24,916 nt of DNA from Proteromonas lacertae. Its lineage: Eukaryota; Sar; Bigyra; Opalinata; Proteromonadidae. The stretch covers positions 1-24,916 of the forward strand of contig NGBS01000107.1 in the NCBI GenBank assembly GCA_002245135.1, in the 5' to 3' direction. Under the pieces are notes generated by a model that saw nothing but the letters and a program-made list of their open reading frames with translations, made no database searches and was not told the origin of the DNA. Position numbers and translations under genes: made by a program. This document shows, one piece after another, positions 1 to 9,721 of this stretch. The first letter of the stretch is position 1, and every line of letters begins with the position of its first letter.

Positions 1-545
1 TTTTGTCTTTTGACAATAAATCATAATAAAACTACTATAATGATCAATAATAGATAAAAGAAATTTTTCATTTGAATGATATTTGCTCATATTTATTAAA
101 TCAATCAGTATCCTTTCTCTTGGTGCATGAGATATGATTGGTTGTATTGGATTACTACGACTAATCTTCTTAATTTTGTGACAAACAGCACATGCATTTA
201 AATAGATCCTAATCATGTCTCTTGTTATACCAAAATATTTTGCATCACAATTTATATATTGCATCATGAAACGCTCTCTTCTATGCCCATGAGATCTATG
301 ATATCATCCATATATCAAAACTTTCTTCCAATTTCACTACCAACTTATCTTCGAAGTAGAGTTTATTATTCTCGACTTTATACTTTTTAAGTTTGTAATA
401 AGTAATGTTATTCAAATATTTGTCATACTTTTTCTGATCAAATGTCCATGTGTTTGTACCACTTAAGCATAATTTATCTATTTCTTCGTAATAGTGTTTG
501 ACATGATCAGCTCTAAGCAATGTATCAAGATCTTCATCAGATGAC
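1..545 (-). mobile_element. Integrase relic, truncated by window edge
   Basis: The minus strand encodes the N-terminal zinc-binding (HHCC-type) region and the start of an rve-type DDE integrase core. The clearest signals are GITRDMIRIYL, a CxxC pair (NACAVCHKIK), the linker APRERILIDL and the core stretch SIIDHYSSFIMIY. The same order of motifs occurs in the element at 15.7-17.4 kb, and about half of the residues agree across the zinc-finger/linker stretch, so these are two diverged members of one family. The core continues past base 1. Family could be Ginger-type DNA transposon, Polinton or an LTR relative; the fragment alone does not decide. It is treated here as an old relic; some interruption is present and the fragment cannot be judged whole. 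Confidence 0.82.
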
Positions 546-549
546 CTAA

Positions 550-777
550 TTATAAATATAGAATAATAAGTAAATAAAAGATATATAGGCTAATAAAGAT
601 TAGAACAATTTTGTAGATTTCAATCACATTTTCTTGCATAAACCTAAATAATGAGTAAATTGTTATTTTACCAATAAAATTACTCAAATTGTCTGATAAT
701 ATTCTATCTTCCCATGGTTTTGTTTCTGGATCTCTCATGTTCATATTATAACATAAATCTAGGAATGATAATTGCAA
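550..777 (-). other. Possible 5' exon of the left-edge integrase gene
   Basis: A 75-codon open stretch on the same strand, just upstream of the integrase relic. The middle part (RDPETKPWEDRILSDNLS) has a normal soluble-protein composition, while the last 25 residues are hydrophobic and AT-driven and look like intron sequence read through. A pyrimidine/AT-rich stretch ending in TAG lies just before the integrase frame, as expected for a 3' splice site. Introns occur in other genes of this window. I see no domain; it could equally be an unrelated small gene. Confidence 0.3.
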
Positions 778-1295
778 CTATCAGTTTGATGGATTATATG
801 GGGTAGTTTTCTTCATTTAACGTGAATAGACTAACGCCTTAAACAGCATAACCCCACTAGAGTAATTACAGAATATATTGCCTTATTTGATGTAAATTCC
901 TTTCAGTTATACAAATATATCAAATAACAAATATATATATATATATATATAGACTTACATTTTATAAGATATAAATTTGAAAGTTTGATATGTGCTTGAC
1001 ATCAAATAAAATATTTTTCTTTAATGCTTAATTACATAATAGACTAAAATATATTATATCTCTATATTATAGTATATTCAATTTTTCTATATTTTTTCCC
1101 TGGTAATATAAGCTCATTGCGCTTAGATTTCAAGATACTTGATATTTACGCTTGATATAAGACCTAAACACAAAACAATCACATCTACAATTTAATAATA
1201 TTCTTATATTACAATAATCTAAACATATACTTTTAAAATTACAAAAAGAAAAGAGCTTGAGAAAAAATTTGAAAATTGAAAAAATAATTCAAAGA
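778..1295. other. AT-rich non-coding stretch, putative minus-strand leader
   Basis: No convincing coding signal. It holds a TA dinucleotide run at 931-950. Immediately beside it, at 952-959, lies a consensus 5' splice site on the minus strand (GTAAGT preceded by AAAAT). The same layout (shared 31-bp motif, then AAAAT|GTAAGT, then a TA repeat) precedes the HYDIN remnant at 23.1-23.3 kb, which suggests a 5' leader exon and first intron for a minus-strand gene. Confidence 0.3.
931..950. repeat. TA dinucleotide microsatellite
   Basis: Ten uninterrupted TA units adjacent to a minus-strand GTAAGT site. Confidence 0.9.
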
Positions 1296-1326
1296 GTATA
1301 ATTCTTAATTCCTGTATAACTGATAC
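1296..1326. repeat. Copy 1 of a 31-bp dispersed repeat
   Basis: The sequence beginning GTATAATTCTTAATTCCTGT recurs at 23313-23343 in the same orientation with 29 of 31 bases equal. Both copies lie upstream of minus-strand genes that show a GTAAGT site followed by a TA repeat, so a shared promoter/leader element is a reasonable reading. A fragment of a dispersed repeat is the alternative. Confidence 0.6.
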
Positions 1327-1578
1327 ATTTTTTCTATGCATCATCTAATGAAATTAATATTATATTTAATATATAAGTCAATTTTACTATTTAATAATAG
1401 TGTTTTCTTTTCATATTATGAAAGTTTTTATATGTCAAAAAAAGTAGTTTATATAGCAAACTAACAATATATATACTTAAAACATAGGACTTATATTACG
1501 ATTATAATGCAATTTTTTCATAAAAGTTTATAACTCCTTTATCGCGCAGATTTCTTTATCGCGCGCGACAGGTATGTC

Positions 1579-1851
1579 ATAACAATTCAATATATAATAG
1601 TTTCAATAAGTTATGTTACTAGTAGGTTAATAAACAATAGAAAATATGATATAATTAGTATAGATGGAAGAGCTAGAGCTGGTTGCATAATAACAGCAAT
1701 AGAATTAATAAAGAATAAAGGAGGAATATTACTTTTGGATAACTCAGAAAGGAACAGATATAAACTTGCGATTAATCAAATACCTAAAAAATGGAATAGA
1801 TATGATTTCAAATATGATAATGGTGTAGTATCAATGTGGATAACTCGTTAA
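1579..1851 (+). pseudogene. Class I methyltransferase-like protein, C-terminal half
   Basis: An open frame ending at TAA 1849-1851 encodes a typical C-terminal half of a small Rossmann-fold methyltransferase-like family: YDIISIDGRARAGCI, then an ELIKNKGGILLLDNSERNRY stretch, matching the known pattern (D-x-I/V-x-V/I-DGRAR...C, then GG-x-L-x-x-DNSER-x-x-Y). It ends in a last strand, VVSMWITR. There is no N-terminal half and no start codon in the usual position. The missing half of the same family lies 5.1 kb away at 6971-7207, also on the plus strand but downstream. I infer a gene split by rearrangement, or two separate broken copies. Catalytic function is not known for this family from sequence alone. 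The direct repeat CTTTATCGCGC occurs just upstream (1537-1547, 1554-1564). Confidence 0.68.
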
Positions 1852-2458
1852 TTTACAATATCTTTGATCGATAATTCGTTAAAGATATTATAATAGTAAA
1901 TATATTACTTAATTTGTTATAACCAATCTTTAACGAAGAATGAACATCTTAAATACTCTTTATTTAATACAATTTGTCTATCAATATTACTTAAATAATT
2001 AAATTATCACGTTGTAACTGATAAATATAATTTCTTTAATTTATATTAATTTGTATTGACTCAATAATTGTGGTTTATATATAGTCATTACTACAACTTA
2101 AACAAACATTAATCTACAACTGAGATAAATTACTATTAAATCTTTCGCCTTATATATATACAAAAATACATCAGCTGAGATTAAAAATCGATGTAAAGGT
2201 AATCAAAAATGGAAAAATAAAAATTGATTTCAAGCCTCTTTCAAGCCTGCATTTTCAATTTCAATATTAAGTATTAAGAAATTTAAGTTATTATATTCTA
2301 TTTATTTAAAAACCATAATCTCGTTTTCTTCTATTGCTATTGACGTATAATATGAAGTATAAACAAACAGTGTTATATATATTAATGATTAACCAGAACA
2401 ATACGATATATAGCCAACGTAACTTTTTTGAGAAACTAAGTGTATATTTGTAACTAAG
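1852..2458. other. Spacer, nothing recognised
   Basis: Very AT-rich sequence with stops in all frames. I see no gene, RNA or structured repeat. Confidence 0.5.
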
Positions 2459-2929
2459 AGTCATTACGGAAATGTCAAACTTGATGGCTCATACAAGTAT
2501 TATGAAATTCAGTAACTTTTAATTAGAACAATCTGTAAAGCTGTAACTTGTGTTAAATATACCTATATCGATAAATCATTCTCATACTTTCTTTTATTTT
2601 CAAGAGTTTGGCAGTTAGTTTCAGGATGAATACTCAAACTATATGAAAGTAAAATTAATTATTTAAGGCTATGGAATGTATGGTTAATAATATTGATAAT
2701 TTTATCGAATATCTATAATAAGTATATTACTTATCTAGAATTATATTCTATATTGCCTATTTTATTTACACTTCTATTATTAAAAGAGAATAATAAAAGT
2801 AATAGGATATTGGAATTAATTATAGTTATAAAAAGTTTAGTAATATTTATATTATCTCTTTTAGTGTATAGATTAAATGAAAAATCATTTCGCTGCATTA
2901 TAGGATTATATAAATTTTATAGCAACTAA
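2459..2929 (+). pseudogene. Polytopic membrane protein remnant
   Basis: One frame stays coherent for about 155 codons apart from a TAA at 2513 and a TGA at 2627, and ends at TAA 2927-2929. It begins with a soluble stretch (HYGNVKLDGSYKYY), then shows at least three hydrophobic segments: around FSYFLLFSRVWQLV, then WNVWLIILIILSNIY continuing into the next helix, and LIIVIKSLVIFILSLLVYRL. The in-frame TGA sits where Trp would be natural (VSG*ILK). There is no ATG at the head, so the gene lacks its N terminus. I do not recognise the family; alkaline ceramidase-like or other multi-pass enzymes are possible but not supported by a diagnostic motif. Base composition matches the glycosyltransferase island around it. 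Confidence 0.4.
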
Positions 2930-3337
2930 AAGCTATTAATCAAAGATATGATGATTAATAAACAATATAATTCTTAAGATGTGTTGATTAGATTTTATAT
3001 TTTTAATATCTCAATATGCCAAAATATATGGATGGAAAATATTACAGAGATGGATGAACAAACAGAAACGTAAGAAGTTTATTTACCAAAAATTTCATCA
3101 ATAATATACAATAATTTCTCGTAACCCACAAGAAATAATATTTCATAAATAACATACTTTCGAGAAAGTTGCATAATTACACCTCCCTTTAGATTAAGTG
3201 AATTGAAAGGGAAAATAATGATTAAACAAATTGACTTTTCAGAAATCTACATTGTATGTATTGGATTCCACAAAAAGATCCTCACTATCAACATTGCAAA
3301 AAATGTTAACTAGAATAATATACAATGAAATAGTATT
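2930..3337. other. Spacer upstream of the fucosyltransferase
   Basis: AT-rich, with only very short frames. It must hold the promoter of the gene at 3338, but I see no distinct element. Confidence 0.45.
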
Positions 3338-4369
3338 ATGTTTAGAAATACTTACTCATTAATTCAATTGTTTATTATTTTATTTTTACTATATTATTAT
3401 TCTTATAAATATGATATAATTAATATTTATATTGGAAATTCATTTAAAAATTACTATCATTTACCTAACAAAACAATACAATGTAAATATAAAAGAAGAA
3501 TATATAAATGTACATTTATGAAAAAATATAAAAAATATTATCATGCTTCAATTTATAATGGAAATAGAAAATTTCCTTTAAAACCAAATAATTCATATAA
3601 CATAATAATAACCACAGAAAAATTAAGTCAAGTAAAATTTATGAAAAAAATAGGAGAAGGTAAGAGTGAACACTATCATTTAGCTGTAGATTATAGGCTA
3701 TTTAATAGTAAACATCACATATCTAGAAATATATATTCATACTATAATATATCAAGATTTATAGAAACTGCAAATTTGAATTATAAAAATATTTCATCAT
3801 TTATGAAAAGAAAAGATTGTGTATATATTCAAAAAGTGCATTATAAAAAAAGACAATATTTAGTTAAAAGTATGATGAATTTTATAAAAATTGACTCATT
3901 TGGTAATGATTTGAATAATAAAAAATGGCCACAAAATATATCTAGAAACAATAAAATAGATTTATTAAAGAAATATAAATTTTGTATTGCAATAGAAAAT
4001 TCTGTAATTACTTGGAATAATGGAAGTAAATATGTAGCAGATGATATAAATAATGACTATGTTACAGAAAAATTAACTGATTGCTTGTTAGCTGGCTGTA
4101 TACCAATATATTTTGGATCAAAAAATATATATAATTTTTTACCTCATCCAAAAGCAATAATTAATTTTGTTGATTACACATGTATATATGATTTAGTAAG
4201 TTATATTAAAAATATAAAGAATAATTCTTCTGCATTAATGCAGCATATATTTTGGCATTATAATGTTTCGAAAGAATGGTACTATAGGTTTAATTATAAT
4301 TTTACATTTAGTTATTGTGATATCTGTGACAAAATAAAACAATTCTATTCTAACATAAAATTGCTTTAG
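3338..4369 (+). CDS. GT10-family fucosyltransferase
   Basis: A 343-residue single-exon protein from a clear ATG. Residues 7-24 form a signal anchor (LIQLFIILFLLYYYS), giving a type II ER/Golgi topology. The C-terminal half carries the GT10 signature: KYKFCIAIENS (about 215-225), then YVTEKLTDCLLAGCIPIYFG (about 240-260), which binds GDP-fucose in alpha-1,3/1,4-fucosyltransferases. Length fits the family (roughly 330-420). The likely reaction is fucose transfer from GDP-fucose to GlcNAc or another sugar on a glycan; the acceptor cannot be read from sequence. The 3' end overlaps the 3' end of the opposing LicD-like gene by 20 bp (4350-4369), so the two converge with no spacer. All Gln codons are CAA/CAG and the stop is TAG. 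It looks intact. Confidence 0.9.
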   Translation: MFRNTYSLIQLFIILFLLYYYSYKYDIINIYIGNSFKNYYHLPNKTIQCKYKRRIYKCTFMKKYKKYYHASIYNGNRKFPLKPNNSYNIIITTEKLSQVKFMKKIGEGKSEHYHLAVDYRLFNSKHHISRNIYSYYNISRFIETANLNYKNISSFMKRKDCVYIQKVHYKKRQYLVKSMMNFIKIDSFGNDLNNKKWPQNISRNNKIDLLKKYKFCIAIENSVITWNNGSKYVADDINNDYVTEKLTDCLLAGCIPIYFGSKNIYNFLPHPKAIINFVDYTCIYDLVSYIKNIKNNSSALMQHIFWHYNVSKEWYYRFNYNFTFSYCDICDKIKQFYSNIKLL

Positions 4370-5216
4370 AATTAATTTTACACCATATATTCCATGTAGG
4401 ATTTCTATAAGCTAATAATTTTGCATAAGTAAAATTCCTAGTTTCTACAATAATAGATCTATTATCATTAGTGATTACATATAGTTCATAAGAATAAATA
4501 GGACCATTTACATTATATAAATATAATCTCGGCATTGTTTCTCTATATTTTGAATTTAAAAACCATATACCATAATCTAAATATGTATAAAGAAATGCAT
4601 TTTGCGTTGAATAAACATCTATACCAGAAAAAGTTGTTTTACAAATGCTGACATCATGATTACTTCCTTCATTTCCATAATATAATGTCAAATCAATTTT
4701 AATTTTGTTATTCATTATCACCACACTTCTCTTAATTGTATATATTGTATAACCGACTATATGAGCTGCTAAATAATTCTTAAAAAATATTAAATACTCA
4801 GTTCTATTTTTACCACATAGTTTATAGCTATTGTGTAAGAAACAATTATTCATTCCATATTTATAACAATTTATTGATATAAATCTGTTGCAATGAAATA
4901 ATAAATAGTTCTTCCATATTGGAATAGCTAAATCCATATCATGGTCATTAGGAATTAATCCTCCATTTCTTATAGCTCCTAATAATGATCCATATTGAAT
5001 ATAGTATATTATATGTAGCACATTAAGCATTTTAATAATTTCATTGTAATATTCAATATTTTTAGAACTATAATTATATAAATGAGGAATTTTATTCCAC
5101 GAACAATTTTTTATTATATAATTATTTTTTCTAATATTAGTATTAGGATAATAAAAAATAATAAAATGAATTACATACATGATACTTATGAAATATACTA
5201 CATTAAACAATTTCAT
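4350..5216 (-). CDS. LicD/fukutin-like nucleotidyl- or phosphocholine-transferase
   Basis: A 288-residue protein with an ATG at 5216. Residues 3-22 are a hydrophobic signal anchor (FNVVYFISIMYVIHFIIFYY). The LicD family core is plain: YIQYGSLLGAIRNGG, then LIPNDHDMDLAI, which holds the acidic DxD-type metal site (DHDMD) of the nucleotidyltransferase fold shared by LicD and the fukutin/FKRP group. Known members transfer phosphocholine or ribitol-phosphate to glycans; here the donor is unknown. A second acidic patch, KIKIDLTLYYGNEG, follows at about 165-178. It lies tail-to-tail with the GT10 gene and head-to-head with the GT92 gene, so 5217-5648 may serve both starts. Stop is TAG and the frame looks intact. 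Confidence is high in the fold and moderate in the substrate class. Confidence 0.85.
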   Translation of the reverse strand: MKLFNVVYFISIMYVIHFIIFYYPNTNIRKNNYIIKNCSWNKIPHLYNYSSKNIEYYNEIIKMLNVLHIIYYIQYGSLLGAIRNGGLIPNDHDMDLAIPIWKNYLLFHCNRFISINCYKYGMNNCFLHNSYKLCGKNRTEYLIFFKNYLAAHIVGYTIYTIKRSVVIMNNKIKIDLTLYYGNEGSNHDVSICKTTFSGIDVYSTQNAFLYTYLDYGIWFLNSKYRETMPRLYLYNVNGPIYSYELYVITNDNRSIIVETRNFTYAKLLAYRNPTWNIWCKINSKAILC

Positions 5217-5300
5217 ATATGAATTCTAATCAAATTTTGCAATTATAATCTTTTATAAGAATTATTTGAATTAAGCAACTTTATATCCTATGACAACCAC

Positions 5301-5375
5301 CTTTGATATGAAATTTAAATCTTCAGTTGAACGAAGTCATTGGTTAAACCTAATGAAGTTCTTTTCATATCAAAG
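5301..5375. repeat. 13-bp inverted repeat
   Basis: CTTTGATATGAAA at 5301-5313 is the exact reverse complement of TTTCATATCAAAG at 5363-5375, with a 49-bp loop. Confidence 0.75.
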
Positions 5376-5437
5376 TAATACTAGGAGATATGGTATATAG
5401 TATATTGTTTGATAAGGTTGAAGGTTGTGATAATTTC

Positions 5438-5495
5438 ATGACAGCTTTGGAAATAATATAAACAGGAGGTCAAGCAATAAAATCAAAGCTGTCAT
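5438..5495. repeat. 11-bp inverted repeat
   Basis: ATGACAGCTTT at 5438-5448 pairs exactly with AAAGCTGTCAT at 5485-5495. Confidence 0.7.
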
Positions 5496-5648
5496 ATTGT
5501 ATTTGATGAATAATAAATTAGAAGATTTGAAACATAACACGAATAACACAAGCAACTAAAGATATATCTAATGAACTACATAACATAAATGAACTACATA
5601 TCAAATACATCTAATGAAATATAACACTCATAAGATGTACTTTAAAGA

Positions 5649-6809
5649 TTGTTTATCAAGATAAAACGAGTAAAATTAGCTTATATTCCAATAATTTTAA
5701 TTATATATAATATTTATATTGTAATATGTTCAATTATAATAGGGAAAGATTATGTAGTGAAAGAAAAAGAAATTCCTTTTTTTAGAATTATAAAACATAG
5801 ACTTTATGTTAGTAATTCATATTTTGATTCTAGATTTAATGTTATAAGAATCTTAATATCAATTGATCCATCAATGAAATATGCTCTTAAAATAAAAGAT
5901 AAGAATATGAATGAACTCAATTATTCTATTATAGTTTATGACAAGTGTATGAAATCAGAAAAATATTTTTCTTTAAAATATGGTAATATCATCATAAAAC
6001 ATATAGAAATATTACAGATTTTACATCTACAATATGAAAATATATTTCACACTATTTATACACATTACCCTAACAAAAATTTACACAAAAATTTAATTAC
6101 ATGGTGTGTAACATCACTGAGAAATCATTACAATGCTATAATTCAGTTTAATGAAACTATCAATTTGTCAATTAAATATGGTGTTAAAAAGATTATATTA
6201 TATTATTCTGATATAAGCTATAGAATTAAGAATATTATTAATCAATATGAATATTTAGGAATAATTAAGTCATATTATTTTAAAGAAAATTCTGAATCAT
6301 GTAATATGAAAATATGTGGAAAATTACTTCAGCTTAATGATTGTTTTTATAAGTCTATTCAAAATTCAGAATATATATTAAATGTAGATATCGATGAAAT
6401 TATAATTCCTAAAATTCATATGAATTATATTAAATTGTTAAAGTGGAGTAGTATATCATATCCTTTCACTAATATGTATATTTTTTATACAAAACTTTGT
6501 ATAAAAACAACAATCATTTATCAAGAGAATAGAAGAAATCCAAAAGACTATATGAAATTACCTACAGTGATTGATTCAAGTATTTATAGTATTAAGAATT
6601 GTTGTTTAATATCAGTAATAAAAACTTCATGTTCAAAATATATAATAAAGCCAACAATGATAGAAGCATTATGGCTACACGATATATGGAAAGGTGAATA
6701 TAATTACACTGTAATTCCAATTAATATTGCATATACAAGACATACAAGACATTTATCATATGGACTAAAAAGAGTTTGCAACAATTATTCAACTGATATA
6801 CTATTTTAA
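5649..6809 (+). CDS. GT92 (DUF23) glycosyltransferase
   Basis: About 386 codons. A hydrophobic anchor lies near the N terminus (LAYIPIILIIYNIYIVICSIII). The GT92 core follows: WCVTSLRNHYNAIIQFNETI (family pattern of a short motif near the start of the core), KKIILYYSDIS, then LNDCFYKSIQNSEYILNVD and the metal-binding DIDEIIIP, the hallmark DxD of this family. Known members are galactosyltransferases acting on fucose of N-glycans, which would pair well with the GT10 gene next door; that link is inference. Oddity: the open frame begins after a TAA at 5643-5645 and its first codon is TTG; the next in-frame ATG is about 75 residues in, beyond the anchor. Either an upstream exon supplies the ATG, a non-ATG start is used, or the start has been lost. 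Stop is TAA. Confidence 0.85.
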   Translation: MFIKIKRVKLAYIPIILIIYNIYIVICSIIIGKDYVVKEKEIPFFRIIKHRLYVSNSYFDSRFNVIRILISIDPSMKYALKIKDKNMNELNYSIIVYDKCMKSEKYFSLKYGNIIIKHIEILQILHLQYENIFHTIYTHYPNKNLHKNLITWCVTSLRNHYNAIIQFNETINLSIKYGVKKIILYYSDISYRIKNIINQYEYLGIIKSYYFKENSESCNMKICGKLLQLNDCFYKSIQNSEYILNVDIDEIIIPKIHMNYIKLLKWSSISYPFTNMYIFYTKLCIKTTIIYQENRRNPKDYMKLPTVIDSSIYSIKNCCLISVIKTSCSKYIIKPTMIEALWLHDIWKGEYNYTVIPINIAYTRHTRHLSYGLKRVCNNYSTDILF

Positions 6810-6970
6810 TTATTTCATTTTGATGATATTTTATTTAAATTTTGCTATTACATTTTGTGTTATTAACATCGAAACAGGTTATAATGATAATATTGACATT
6901 AGAATAGATGATCATAGACATATAAAAGAATGATAAAAAATGGTAGTGTGAATGTAGGCATATTTAAAAA

Positions 6971-7207
6971 GATGATATGCTAGGAGATACTTGAAATGAT
7001 GTATTACGAATAGGAAATAATTGTGAACCATGGATTTCAAGAGAATGTATTTTTGCATTAAATCATATTTTATCTCACAAATCATTTGGATTAGAATGGA
7101 GTTCAGGATCGAGCACAATATGATTAGGATATAAAATTAGATCATTATATTCGATTGAGAATTCTTTATGCAGAAATGATAGTAAATATATTAATGAAAT
7201 AGTTTAA
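6971..7207 (+). pseudogene. Class I methyltransferase-like protein, N-terminal half
   Basis: In one frame the plus strand reads the N-terminal signature of the same methyltransferase-like family as 1579-1851: CEPWISRECIFALNHIL, then FGLEWSSGSSTI*LGYKI, then SLYSIENS, corresponding to the family pattern of a glycine/serine-rich SAM-binding loop (E-W-S-S-G-x-S-T-x-W-L) and the S-V/I-E-H/N strand. Two in-frame TGA codons (6992 and 7121) both occupy Trp positions, the second in the conserved STxW motif, consistent with TGG-to-TGA decay. The frame ends at TAA 7205-7207, just where the C-terminal half should begin; that half is found upstream at 1579-1851. Confidence 0.72.
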
Positions 7208-7652
7208 TTGAAAATAATATATATATTTGTAAATAAATATTGCTTAGTAAATGATTATTTTTACTATTTATTACAATAGAGCAAAAGAGACAAAAGGGAC
7301 AAAACTGAGTAACCAAGGACAAGGATAGAGCAAGGATAGGATAAGACAAAAGGAGGATATAGCTCCAGAAAGACGTCCTTTTAGGTAACTCAAAATGTAA
7401 AACAACAAACTATATCATATATTTGTTTTTAAAAGATAAAATAAAAATAAAAAAGACAGAAGTTGTTATTTTATTGAATTAATTAGACAAAAACTAATAA
7501 TAGTATGGTATTAGCAATTATAAATTAATATAATTAATAATAAGGATTGTTTAATATGTTGTATTCCTCATATTCGCTATCGCTTATGTTTATATTCAAA
7601 TCCAAATTAATACTTTCTGAGTTATCATCTCCTTCTATATCGTCATGACGTC
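7208..7652. other. Spacer with purine-rich tract
   Basis: It starts AT-rich. At about 7278-7370 a run of repeated AAGGA/GGGACAAAA-like purine-rich units appears, and from there base composition changes into the higher-GC block. No gene recognised. The purine tract marks one edge of the composition switch. Confidence 0.4.
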
Positions 7653-8623
7653 TTGGAATGTGTATATAGAAACATGTGTTATTATGTCAGTGTTGTAGTA
7701 AGAGTAAACATCATCATGATGTCTTTGTGGAACAGGTACTTTACAATTCTTAACAAGATACCGATTGAAGATCGTGATAAGCAATCTCGGGAGCTTCCTA
7801 GAGGTAAGCTACAATGGCCTTATAAATCACCTAGGTAAAGTCTTCCAATTCTCAACAATTGTCCGGGTAAAATGAGACTGCTAGACCGTAGAAACCACGG
7901 GGGGTTTCTACGTTCTGAAGAGATGGAGGATGCTGAGAAATAAACACTCGAAGAACTCCATAGTCGTACTTTTCTTGCAATATCTGATAAGTAAAATTAT
8001 CAAGGCTAGCAATATTGATCCTAATAGTCTTGCGAAGTTTTCCAGGGATGAGTTAGAAGTATTGATCATCAAGGTCGAGAAGGAACAACAAGAGCTGAAA
8101 GAGCATAAGGAGAAGTCAAATGGTAAGGCTTCGGAAGTAACTTCAAGGAAGCGTAAGTTCAATTCTAAGTACTACATCCGATATATCGATCAGGAGTCAA
8201 CTAAGGAATATCTCGCACTTACTAAGGAGATGGAGGAATACTTCAAAGAGATCACCGGCATGACTGATGACTGATGAGGAAGCTTCCGTGATCAACAACC
8301 AGGAGGAAATAATGAAGGCTGTGAAGATAAAGTCCAGCGCTGATTATCTATTGAAGTCTTTGACCTTACAAGTACAATTCAAGGAGTCAGAGGATCATAA
8401 CTAGACTCTCTTCCCGATATTACCTTACAACTACGAGGCGTACTTAACTAAACGCAACCAAGGAAAAGCACTCAGTAAGAGGATGAAGCTCAAGATGGAA
8501 ACAACTGTTCATGACATCTTACCAAGAGAAGACAACTCCAGAGATAGTAAACCCTCGGAAGAAGCAGCAATCCAACAAGACAATTTATCAGAAGCAGAAG
8601 ATGACTTTAACGAGGCCTTTTAG
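7653..8623 (+). pseudogene. Decayed coding remnant in higher-GC block (unidentified element)
   Basis: The GC content here is near 40%, about twice that of the neighbouring glycosyltransferase genes. Several long open stretches on the plus strand have protein-like composition: IPIEDRDKQSRELPRGK; then a coiled-coil-prone segment ELEVLIIKVEKEQQELKEHK with a basic patch SRKRKF; then a segment ending in acidic residues (LSEAEDDFNEAF) before TAG 8621. I do not recognise the family. The sequence is visibly broken in several places and is treated as a relic, possibly virus-like or transposon-derived. A small perfect hairpin (CGTAGAAACC / GGTTTCTACG, 7886-7911) lies within. Similar composition occurs at 11.15-11.64 and 12.97-13.47 kb, suggesting pieces of one element. 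Confidence 0.5.
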
Positions 8624-8639
8624 CTAGCAATACTTCAGG

Positions 8640-9690
8640 ACATAGAAGCAAGGATGAACTAACACCTTAAGTAATGTTTTCTCTTGGCTATGTTGGACCG
8701 TTTGCTTAAAACACTTCATAAGACTGACTGAGGATAATAGTCACTTTAAGTAATGATAGGAAGAGTCCTGAAGAAGCCTCTTGCTCTATGTCCTCCATAG
8801 GTTGATCAGGACTGGTAAGTAGCTCTATCATGTTGAAGTCAATGGAGTCGTAGGATAGCACCTGATGATCATACTCAATAACCTCAAGGAGATCCTACGA
8901 AATTGTAAGCACATCCTTCAAGGAGTTGATAAAGGACTGATGAAACCATCGGAGGATGATCGATCGAAGGAGTAAACACTCCCGTAAACAACAAAGCTAA
9001 AGTTCATACTGAAGGTGTTTATGGTGTTCTCCTTGAGGAGTATAGGATATCTCTGTTGTACTTACTTGCGATGATTCCCAGCATCACATCTTCGTACTGC
9101 TCAGGCATAGGATTATAGATCACTCATCCTACAGTCTGTAATTGTAACTCTTTATGTAGCTACAACTACTTCTTGATCTTTGGAGTCATTGATGTAATGT
9201 TGATATGTCGGGGATGTTGATGTCCTTAGCATCATTGGCTTATCCGAGATTCTTTTAGTTCATTGAACTGATTACTTACCTTGTCCTTGAGTTGCTCATC
9301 ACTGTAAGGCTACTTGAGTTACTTATTTTTATTACCTTATCGAGATAATAATGACTTTGTTCAGCATGGAGATGCTTCAGAGTTTTGCTTTCGATGCTTT
9401 GCTGAAGGATCAGTTTATTCTACCTTTAGACGAAGATCGTTTTCATATTCTTTTACGCAATTGAAGAGAGTAATAACGTAGCATGGCTTTACCGGAGCAT
9501 CTATTTCTATATTGACATGGTTGAAGACTATTACATGGAGTTGTTTTGGTATGGTTGAAGACTTTATCCCAGTTGAATTAACCTCCATCTTCTATTCAGT
9601 TCTATCTCTATTCAATTTTTTCTTTGGAGTTTGGATCTTAGAAGTTGCCGGTAATCTCCTAAGTTGATGAAGCAAGTCTATGTAGAAAAA
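8640..9690 (-). pseudogene. Second decayed coding remnant of higher-GC block
   Basis: On the minus strand, stretches with coding character are visible, best near 8706-8890 (for example VLSYDSIDFNMIELLTSP and QPMEDIEQEASSGLFL) and near 9110-9060 (YEDVMLGIIASKYNRDILY). The frame at the left ends with TAA 8706-8708. It converges on the plus-strand remnant at 7653-8623. The product is unknown and the copy is clearly decayed. The block stops abruptly near 9690, where composition falls back to that of the AT-rich island. Confidence 0.42.
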
Positions 9691-9721
9691 ATATTTTCAG
9701 CCTATTTTGTTAATCAGAATA

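Larger units (their letters stand above)
5217..5648. promoter_or_regulatory. Divergent intergenic region with two hairpins
   Basis: This 432-bp gap separates the starts of the minus-strand LicD-like gene and the plus-strand GT92 gene. It contains two separate perfect inverted repeats (5301-5375 and 5438-5495) and a 12-bp direct repeat, AATGAACTACAT, at 5570-5581 and 5588-5599. A shared promoter is inferred from gene layout only; no known eukaryotic promoter motif is evident. Confidence 0.4.

Noticed and set aside
6912-7118. 68-codon minus-strand frame
   Set aside because: Antisense to the methyltransferase N-terminal half, which has clear family motifs on the plus strand.
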